Source of the DNA: Pseudomonadota bacterium
GTDB lineage: Bacteria; BMS3Abin14
Length of the DNA stretch: 12,924 bases
Reading direction: 5' to 3'
NCBI GenBank assembly: GCA_030636965.1
Contig: DAOVVW010000003.1
Location: 1-12,924 of the forward strand
Below the pieces are notes generated by a model, which worked only from the letters and a program-made list of their open reading frames with translations, was not told where the DNA came from and searched no databases. The stretch's first letter is position 1. The number at the start of each line of letters is the position of its first letter. The position numbers were made by a program, and so were the translations under genes. Below are positions 6,270 through 11,974 of this stretch, piece after piece.

Positions 6270-6573
6270 TGCCGCTTTCCGGCTCCCTTGCCTGTTCGTC
6301 CAGCTCCTCGATGGCCTCGATGATACTGGATGCTTTCTGCCTGTAATGTGATTTTAGTTCATTGTAATCGTCAGCATTGATCTTGCTGCTTGCATGCTCA
6401 AAATCGATGTCTTGCAGTGCCTTCAGGTAGATCGCCTTGTCGCGGACAAGGGATTCCCTTTGGGCTGCGGCTGCATCTTCGGGCCGGATCCAGGCCTCCT
6501 TCTTCTCCATTAACGGAAGGAGGGTGTAGCACAGGGCTGTTAGAAATATAACTGTTCCTATTGCAGTAACCAT
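6262..6573 (-). CDS. ccmI: short CcmI-like membrane protein (N-terminal domain only)
   Basis: A 103-residue protein with one N-terminal membrane segment (about residues 3-22) and a helical, charged tail. The stretch around residues 50-75, with FEHASSKINADDYNELK, resembles the N-terminal part of CcmI, where an Asp/Glu-rich LxELEFD-GKLxxxDY pattern is typical. Full CcmI (or the C-terminal half of E. coli CcmH) also carries periplasmic TPR repeats that bind apocytochrome c; those are absent here. The gene abuts ccmH with no gap and overlaps ccmA by 8 bases, so the short form is the natural end and not a sequencing break. It probably acts as an accessory subunit of the CcmF/CcmH lyase module. The family assignment is moderate. 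Confidence 0.68.
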   Translation of the reverse strand: MVTAIGTVIFLTALCYTLLPLMEKKEAWIRPEDAAAAQRESLVRDKAIYLKALQDIDFEHASSKINADDYNELKSHYRQKASSIIEAIEELDEQAREPESGNG

Positions 6574-7053
6574 TTAGATATCATCCTCCATCTTACGAAG
6601 TTCATCGTCGATCCTGCTATCCATCTCGTCACCCGGCGAGGAGTAACCGTCATCATGGGGGCCGGACTCATCGTCACTGTCCCTCCCTCTCCATCTCCTC
6701 ACGAAAACAAAGGCGATGCCCACACCCACAAGCAGTCCGACGAAGGGAGCTCCGTATGCTACGAGATTAAATCCCCGCCTGGGAGGAGATGAGAGTATTG
6801 ATTCGCCGAACTGGGACACGAATAATGCCAGGATCTCCTCCTTCGACTTGCCCTCATCGATCATGCCGTCGATGATGCCCCTCATCTGCTCTGACCTTTC
6901 GCAGGTGCAGTTTACCAGCATATCGTTGCAGCCGCAGTCGCACATCAACTCCTGCTCGATCTCGGAGCTTGTGGCGGCCGGCAGTTGAACCGCGAAAGAC
7001 AGGAATAAAACGGCGGCCATCAGGATAACAACTGTATATTTAAAGGTTTTCAT
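6574..7053 (-). CDS. ccmH: CcmH/CycL/NrfF-like cytochrome c maturation protein with a variant cysteine motif
   Basis: A 159-residue protein with a signal peptide (hydrophobic core about 8-22, likely cut after PAA), a periplasmic helical domain, a membrane segment (about 85-107) and an acidic cytoplasmic tail. CcmH normally carries LRCxxCQ, which reduces apocytochrome cysteines or forms mixed disulfides with them before heme attachment. Here the equivalent region is MCDCGCNDMLVNCTCE with Cys38, 40, 42, 49 and 51, so there is no CxxC. The following SKEEILALFVSQFGESIL matches the conserved Y-G-E-x-I-L part of the family (with F in place of Y). It lies 6 bases after ccmF and abuts the ccmI-like gene. 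The fold assignment is good; the chemistry of this cysteine cluster is unknown. Confidence 0.85.
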   Translation of the reverse strand: MKTFKYTVVILMAAVLFLSFAVQLPAATSSEIEQELMCDCGCNDMLVNCTCERSEQMRGIIDGMIDEGKSKEEILALFVSQFGESILSSPPRRGFNLVAYGAPFVGLLVGVGIAFVFVRRWRGRDSDDESGPHDDGYSSPGDEMDSRIDDELRKMEDDI

Positions 7054-7059
7054 CTCTTT

Positions 7060-9006
7060 TCACTTCACTTTCTTCCTTGACGGTATTATTGAAATGATGC
7101 CCCCGAGGACCATTACAAATCCCCCGATCCACACCCAGAGTATGAGGGGATTCACCGCGACCCTGAGGGTTATCTCCCGGCTTTTACCTATTGCGGGCAT
7201 GGTAACATACAGGTCCTCCATAAGAGTGGATCTGAGGCTCACCTCTGTTGTGGGCTCATCGGCGTTGACGTAGAATCTCTTTTCCGGGGAGATCGTGCCG
7301 GCCATCTTCCCGTCCTTGTATACAGTGAGGTTGGCTGCGTATATATCCCTGTTGTAGAGTTTGTACCTCTTCATATTATCGTAACGGAGCGAGTATGCTC
7401 CTATATCCATGCTCTGACCCCTGAAAAGTGTGGCCTGCTCTTCAAGCTTATAGGCGTTGGATCCCGTAATGCCGATCACCATCAGGACGACTCCGAAGTG
7501 GGCAATAAAACCCCCGTACCTCCTCCTCATTTTCCACAGAAGTTTTGGAAAAGCAATGTGGGCCGGCTCGCCGGTGAGTATTTTTCTGGCCCTGGTGCCG
7601 GTCCAGAATTCGACCAGAATCGTGGTCGCCACAAACACGGAAAGGGAAAAAGCCAGCAACGGATAGAGAGCTCTAATGCCCGCGGCGAACATGGCCGCTG
7701 ATGATCCAATAGTCGTCAGCAGAGGTATGAGGAAATTCTTGCGAAGGTTGTCTGCAGAGGCCTTCCTCCAGCCGATGAGGGGACATATCCCCGTTATTAG
7801 CAGCAGGAGCAAAAACAAGGGTGTGTTCACACGGTTGAAGAAGGGCTGACTGACGGTTATCTTGTTTCCCGTCACCGCTTCAGACAGGAGAGGGAACATG
7901 GTTCCGAAGAGGGTTGAAAAAGCTATGGCAAGAAGCACCACGTTGTTGAAAAGAAAAGTGCTCTCTCTTGAAAGATAGGATTCAAGTGAATGCTCCGTCC
8001 TCAGGTCCTGGTAGCTTGCCGCTATCAGGTAGACGCTTCCCAGAAGTAGAGCCGCCATAAATATCAGGAAGTAGCCTCCGAGCCCAGAAGCGCCGAAATC
8101 GTGGACCGACTGAAGAACACCGCTTCTGACGAGATAGGTGCCGAAGATGCACAGGATGAAGGTCAGCACTATGAGGGTCATGTTCCAGATCTTCATGATG
8201 TTTCTTCTCTCCTGGATGATGGCCGTGTGGATGAAAGCTGTGGCAACCAGCCAGGGGATGAAGGAGGCGTTCTCCACTGGATCCCAGGCCCAGTATCCAC
8301 CCCAACCCAGCTCGACGTAGGCCCACTGTCCGCCCAGGATGATACCGATGGTAAGAAGCACCCATGACAGAACGTTCCATGTCCTCGTTTTCTGAAGCCA
8401 GCTCTCGTCCAGTTTTCCGGATACCATGGCTGCAATTGCGTAGGCAAAGGGCACCGTGAATCCAATGTACCCGAGGAAGAGGGTGGGGGGGTGAAAGATC
8501 ATCCCCGGATTCTGGAGCATAGGGTTAAGGCCCTGTCCGTCCCTGGGTGCATAGGGAAGAAGCGTGAAGGGGTCAGAGACGGTGATAATGAGAAACAGGA
8601 AAAATGAGCTTACTCCGGCCAGGACCAGGTAAATATAAGGTGTATTGCTGCTGTGAAGCTCTTTTCTGGTGTTGAAGATGACTATTGCCGTAACGAGGCT
8701 CAAGACCCACGCCCAGAATAGGAGGGATCCATCCTGTCCCGCCCAAAGAGCTGTGATCTTGTAAAACAGTGGCAGTGCCCTGTCAGAGTAAGCGGCGACG
8801 TACTTCACCTGGTAGTTTCCCACCGCGAAGAGCCAGGCCAGGGCGAATACAGCCAGAGATGAAAAAATCGCCAGACTGTAAAGAGCTCTCCTGGCGCTCC
8901 GGATGAGCCGGAGGTCATTCCTTGTTATGCCAACGAGCAGCAGAACCATACCGCCGGCGCAGAATGTGAAAGCGAGGATCTGACAGAGTTTACCGAAGGA
9001 TACCAT
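7060..9006 (-). CDS. ccmF: CcmF, cytochrome c heme lyase core subunit
   Basis: A 648-residue polytopic membrane protein, the expected length for CcmF (E. coli 647). It takes heme from CcmE and attaches it to apocytochrome c in the periplasm. The periplasmic WWD motif WGGYWAWDPVENASF is at 235-249. His172 (FHPPTL), His260 (FIHTA), His302 (SVHDFG) and His503 (IAHFG) match the four conserved histidines that bind the structural heme b and ligate the incoming heme. A large periplasmic loop lies near the C-terminus (about 520-620), before a last membrane segment. The ATG is 16 bases downstream of the ccmE stop with only a weak ribosome site, so it may depend on coupling to ccmE. Confidence 0.96.
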   Translation of the reverse strand: MVSFGKLCQILAFTFCAGGMVLLLVGITRNDLRLIRSARRALYSLAIFSSLAVFALAWLFAVGNYQVKYVAAYSDRALPLFYKITALWAGQDGSLLFWAWVLSLVTAIVIFNTRKELHSSNTPYIYLVLAGVSSFFLFLIITVSDPFTLLPYAPRDGQGLNPMLQNPGMIFHPPTLFLGYIGFTVPFAYAIAAMVSGKLDESWLQKTRTWNVLSWVLLTIGIILGGQWAYVELGWGGYWAWDPVENASFIPWLVATAFIHTAIIQERRNIMKIWNMTLIVLTFILCIFGTYLVRSGVLQSVHDFGASGLGGYFLIFMAALLLGSVYLIAASYQDLRTEHSLESYLSRESTFLFNNVVLLAIAFSTLFGTMFPLLSEAVTGNKITVSQPFFNRVNTPLFLLLLLITGICPLIGWRKASADNLRKNFLIPLLTTIGSSAAMFAAGIRALYPLLAFSLSVFVATTILVEFWTGTRARKILTGEPAHIAFPKLLWKMRRRYGGFIAHFGVVLMVIGITGSNAYKLEEQATLFRGQSMDIGAYSLRYDNMKRYKLYNRDIYAANLTVYKDGKMAGTISPEKRFYVNADEPTTEVSLRSTLMEDLYVTMPAIGKSREITLRVAVNPLILWVWIGGFVMVLGGIISIIPSRKKVK

Positions 9007-9022
9007 TAACTACTACGAGGCC

Positions 9023-9436
9023 TTAATATCCGGACTCTTCTGAATCGTATTTGGAAGGGCACTTGGCAAGGAGCACGGTTGCCTTAAAGGTGTTGCTTTC
9101 GTGGTCATAAATTCCCTCCAAAACGACCTCCACTCCAGCTGTAAACGCATCTGGAGCAGGGCCGTTGTATAACGCGTCGATTGTTTTGGTCGTGTCCTCC
9201 GTGTCGCTAACGGTGAAGGCAAGGACCAGATCCTTCTGGTTATAATCAATTGTTCCGTCAACCACATTCCCGCTTATTCTGATACTCCTGTCGTTCTCTG
9301 ATCGGGGGCCGGCAAGTACCTCGCTCACGGTCCAGTAGTAAACGCCTGTTTCCGATATCCCCTGGATCACCAGATAACCCGCTACTGTCAGGACAAGAAG
9401 CACGCCTGCTATAGCTCTCCAGTTACGTCTTTTCAT
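9023..9436 (-). CDS. ccmE: CcmE heme chaperone, CxxxY variant
   Basis: A 137-residue protein with one N-terminal membrane anchor (about 8-26) and a periplasmic OB-fold domain. It carries heme from CcmC to CcmF. Classical CcmE binds heme covalently through the histidine of an HxxxY motif. Here the motif LLAKCPSKYD gives Cys126 and Tyr130, a CxxxY. This class is known from archaea and some deltaproteobacteria as a variant System I. The rest fits CcmE: a TVSEVLAG segment after the anchor, SIRISGNVVDGTI (51-63) and VEVVLEGIYD (102-111). It is the first gene of the ccm operon, with GAGG 10 bases before the ATG. Confidence 0.94.
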   Translation of the reverse strand: MKRRNWRAIAGVLLVLTVAGYLVIQGISETGVYYWTVSEVLAGPRSENDRSIRISGNVVDGTIDYNQKDLVLAFTVSDTEDTTKTIDALYNGPAPDAFTAGVEVVLEGIYDHESNTFKATVLLAKCPSKYDSEESGY

Positions 9437-9491
9437 GGAAAAGTATCCTCTTTAAAGTCAATATGCGGCCTGTCGGAAGCATTACAGAACA

Positions 9492-9521
9492 CCGGAGAAG
9501 GATTCGTATCCGCATTTCCGG
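9492..9521. repeat. small inverted repeat in the ccmE leader
   Basis: CCGGA (9492-9496) pairs with TCCGG (9517-9521), and inside it GGAT (9500-9503) pairs with ATCC (9508-9511) around a 4-base loop. It lies 56-85 bases upstream of the ccmE ATG and could be an operator or leader hairpin. Dyads this small arise by chance. Confidence 0.3.
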
Positions 9522-9732
9522 AGACTGACCCGGACAAGCCATATGCAGGTTCTTGATTGCCTGAAGAAAAAACTCTCCAGGTGGGAACCATGAGTAATCA
9601 GGATAACCTCTGAACCATAATTACTGGTCGCAATGTGAATTGGTTACAAATACCATCCAACCGATTCACCAGAACCAGATATACCAGTTGCCACTATTTA
9701 TCAAGGTTTTTAAATTGGCCGAGAGCCTAATG

Positions 9733-9756
9733 GAAAACATCCTCAATAAAGAGGAT
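9733..9756 (-). terminator. terminator-like hairpin after the 610-residue gene
   Basis: On the minus strand ATCCTC and GAGGAT form a 6-base stem around a 6-base loop (plus 9739-9756), followed by GTTTTCC. It lies about 30 bases after the stop of the 610-residue gene. The stem is short and the T-run has only four T, so termination may be inefficient. Confidence 0.42.
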
Positions 9757-9787
9757 ATTCGTAATGCAGGCTGCTACGACCTGATGA

Positions 9788-11620
9788 TCAGGCCCCGGAG
9801 CTAGCCTCGCCGTGAAGATCCATCGTAAAAGCCGCGAACAGGAGTTCGATAGATTCCCGCTGAACCTTCAGGTCATCAAGAAATAGTTTCTGCTTCTCTT
9901 CCACAAATTGCCTTGCAAGGGTCCTGTAGTATTCTATCCCCTCGATAAGGTTTTCCTTGAACTCGCGGAAGTACTTTGGCGGGTTAGTGGTGAGATTCAG
10001 TTTGAACTTCTCGATCTCGTCCTTCAGGTGGTCTATATTCAGGGAGATTTCCTTGATGAACATGTGTGGCCGGTCTGATCTGGTAAGAAGGGAAAGGCGG
10101 CCGTAAATGTGAGATACCATCTCTTCCAGAGTGGCGATCCTTGAAAAATTGATTATCCCCGGTCCGCAGCAGATAGCTGGGGTCACATCTGGATCGATGC
10201 CCTTTTTGATTTTGGTTCCGCCTGAAAGGTCACTACAGATGCACGATTTGGCAAGCACCTCAGCCTCTACCCGCGCCAGTTGCTCTTCAGTCAGGTCTTC
10301 TTCCTGGATTGCTTCTAGCTTCTGCTTGACATAGAGGCGGGATGAGATGCAGATGGGAGTATCGGAAAACTCTTCGTTGAAAAGAAATCCTGTTCGCCCG
10401 TGATTTGTTCTGCAAGGGCTACCCGGTTTTCCCTCCTCAATTCTGGCGCGCCTTGCCTCCTCGCTTGCTGATGACCTGAGATTCCAGAACTGGATCGCCA
10501 TGGGTGAGCTCTCGCTCAGGTAGACATCCTCTTCGCCGGCACCGACTAGTTTCTCCAGGTGATCGTCATCTACATTGGTCACCTCGGGAACCAGGAGGAA
10601 TGGTGTTCCCCACCCGGTTCCGTCCACCTTGTAGTAACTATGAAGGAAGTTGTCCTCTTCAAATGTTCCTATACCCCCCTGTACGGTGAGTTTTGTGCAA
10701 GGAGGCTCATCGATAGCCGCGTGGCCACTTCTTTCCAGGCCCTTTGAGTACAGGTCAAAAAGTTCCTGGGTCAGCGATTCGCGATTCTGCTTGAACTCCT
10801 CCAGGATCGGCCCCAAAAGGTTACCCTTTGTAGCAAAGGCATGGCCGCCGCAATTAAGGCCGGACTCGACCCTGAATTCGGAGATCCACAGTCCCCTTTT
10901 TGCCAGAAACTTGCCCTGAACAACTGCCGAGCGGTAGTCACTGACTTTCAGGACGATCTTCTTCTTCAGGTTCCCTGCCTCATTCGGGAAAAAATCATCG
11001 AAGTTTGCCGAGTAGCTATACAGTCTTGGATTCAGTCCGGCAGAAAATACTATTGAAGAGGGTAAGTCGCTTTGTGCAAATCCCCTTAGAGCGGACATGG
11101 CATTGGCTTGTTCAGCAGGCATTAACTGACCTTTTTTGTATATGTTGCGGTCCAACTTGGTCATGATGTTTGCATCTATGCTGCCTGGTGTCGCCTGAAG
11201 TCGAAGTTCGTTCTGGATTTTTTCCTTTGCGTCACGGTCTTTAGTATTCAGCATCGCAAGATACTTGCTTTTCAGTGGGGAATCCGGGAGAAGCTCGTAG
11301 TACCGCGTGATCTCGGTCCCTGCTTCGAAGGGTGATGACTGGAGGGCTTTTACCTGACGGTCGAGGATAAGGCCCATGAGGTTCAGATACGCTGTAGTCC
11401 TTCGTGCTCTTGCGTCATCGTCCTTTTGAGATATCTCCTCGTAGGGCAATCCCTCTTTTTCACAGTAGTACTTCCTCATCTGCTCGATGAAATCATCGTC
11501 AACCAGCGATATGACCGAGGATATGCCGTACCTGCCAACCTTGAGAGGAGAATCAATAGTAAATCCGATACCCAGAATGGGAAGGTGGAAAGTATGCGCG
11601 CTGCTATTTTCCGTATTCAT
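9788..11620 (-). CDS. conserved-looking soluble protein of unknown function (610 residues)
   Basis: I recognise the general look of this family from unannotated bacterial proteins but know no function. It has no signal peptide or membrane segment. The N-terminal part (12-48) alternates strand- and helix-like stretches with IGFTIDSPLKVGRYGISSV, as at the start of TIM-barrel enzymes. The core holds GLNCGGHAFATKGNLLGPI (254-272), VQGGIGT (313-319) and GWGTPFLLVPE (336-346), Gly-rich turns that recall FMN- or phosphate-binding loops of barrel oxidoreductases such as nitronate monooxygenases; this is inference. Nine cysteines occur (53, 257, 308, 403, 424, 460, 462, 484, 485), with SCICSDLSGG and AICCGPG late in the chain. 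The last 100 residues are helical and charged. It is apparently a single gene, with its own promoter and a weak terminator, divergent from the DUF4139-like gene. Confidence 0.85.
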   Translation of the reverse strand: MNTENSSAHTFHLPILGIGFTIDSPLKVGRYGISSVISLVDDDFIEQMRKYYCEKEGLPYEEISQKDDDARARRTTAYLNLMGLILDRQVKALQSSPFEAGTEITRYYELLPDSPLKSKYLAMLNTKDRDAKEKIQNELRLQATPGSIDANIMTKLDRNIYKKGQLMPAEQANAMSALRGFAQSDLPSSIVFSAGLNPRLYSYSANFDDFFPNEAGNLKKKIVLKVSDYRSAVVQGKFLAKRGLWISEFRVESGLNCGGHAFATKGNLLGPILEEFKQNRESLTQELFDLYSKGLERSGHAAIDEPPCTKLTVQGGIGTFEEDNFLHSYYKVDGTGWGTPFLLVPEVTNVDDDHLEKLVGAGEEDVYLSESSPMAIQFWNLRSSASEEARRARIEEGKPGSPCRTNHGRTGFLFNEEFSDTPICISSRLYVKQKLEAIQEEDLTEEQLARVEAEVLAKSCICSDLSGGTKIKKGIDPDVTPAICCGPGIINFSRIATLEEMVSHIYGRLSLLTRSDRPHMFIKEISLNIDHLKDEIEKFKLNLTTNPPKYFREFKENLIEGIEYYRTLARQFVEEKQKLFLDDLKVQRESIELLFAAFTMDLHGEASSGA

Positions 11621-11729
11621 AATCCTTTTCTTTTTCCTTTAACCGTAATGAGGAATTTAATTTTATCACATGTTACATTGCCTGATGCGCAATAACACTC
11701 AATACTTTTTTGTGATTTGTTAGCACTAT

Positions 11730-11758
11730 ATTATAAGGCTGCACGGTACTTCATGCAA
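11730..11758 (-). promoter_or_regulatory. candidate sigma-70 promoter of the 610-residue gene
   Basis: On the minus strand TTGCAT (plus 11753-11758) and a perfect TATAAT (plus 11730-11735) are separated by exactly 17 bases. The -35 box matches at three of six positions. Transcription would begin near 11723, leaving a leader of about 100 bases that includes a small dyad with arms ATTGC and GCAAT (11677-11693). Confidence 0.5.
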
Positions 11759-11763
11759 TACCC

Positions 11764-11784
11764 ATTGGGGGTCAGGCTCTTTCC
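11764..11784. repeat. short element resembling REP/Y1-transposase-associated sequence
   Basis: The stretch contains TGGGGGTCAGGCTCTTTCC. Similar GGGGTCAGGCTCTTT sequences are, from memory, common at the ends of small mobile sequences linked to REP-associated tyrosine transposases in proteobacteria. No transposase gene is present here, so at most this is a footprint. Confidence 0.4.
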
Positions 11785-11896
11785 AGCATGTAAATAACAG
11801 TTCATTTGTAGTGTTGGCCAGCTGATATGAGATCCTTTATTGAACACATAATTGGGAATCGGGCCAGAATCAACTATTGGAATAAATCAGGAAGTA

Positions 11897-11923
11897 CATA
11901 TGTATATAAAGCATGTGTATATA
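11897..11923. repeat. 12-base imperfect direct repeat with 15-base period
   Basis: CATATGTATATA (11897-11908) and CATGTGTATATA (11912-11923) match at 11 of 12 positions and are separated by AAG. They lie 51-78 bases upstream of the plus-strand ATG at 11975, where a regulator could bind. Confidence 0.45.
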
Positions 11924-11962
11924 CGCCATACTATTGAATGTAAAGTAAAATCAATTCTCATT

Positions 11963-11970
11963 AGGAGGTG
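11963..11970 (+). promoter_or_regulatory. strong ribosome binding site AGGAGGTG
   Basis: AGGAGGTG at 11963-11970 is nearly the full anti-16S complement. It ends 4 bases before the ATG at 11975; counted from the AGGAGG core the spacing is 6. It decides the start of the exported protein gene. Confidence 0.85.
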
Positions 11971-11974
11971 GCTT

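Larger units (their letters stand above)
9437..9787. other. intergenic region upstream of ccmE, no convincing gene
   Basis: This 351-base region lies between the stop of the 610-residue gene and the ccm operon start. It should contain the ccm promoter, but I find no convincing -35/-10 pair on the minus strand. It holds a terminator-like hairpin (9739-9756), a small dyad (9492-9521) and an unassigned plus-strand open stretch (9607-9801) described among the findings. Confidence 0.6.
11621..11974. other. divergent intergenic region between the 610-residue gene and the DUF4139-like gene
   Basis: This 354-base region is clearly richer in A and T than the flanking genes. It holds the minus-strand promoter (11730-11758), a short element resembling REP-transposase-associated ends (11764-11784), a 15-base-period direct repeat (11897-11923) and the ribosome site of the plus-strand gene. 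I see no gene in it. A plus-strand promoter must exist, but the candidates (TTGGAA at 11877 with TATATA at 11903) have poor spacing. Confidence 0.6.

Noticed and set aside
9543..9624. Tiny plus-strand frames (16 and 7 codons, ATGA-overlapped) in the ccmE upstream gap
   Set aside because: They are too short and lack ribosome sites; such frames arise by chance.
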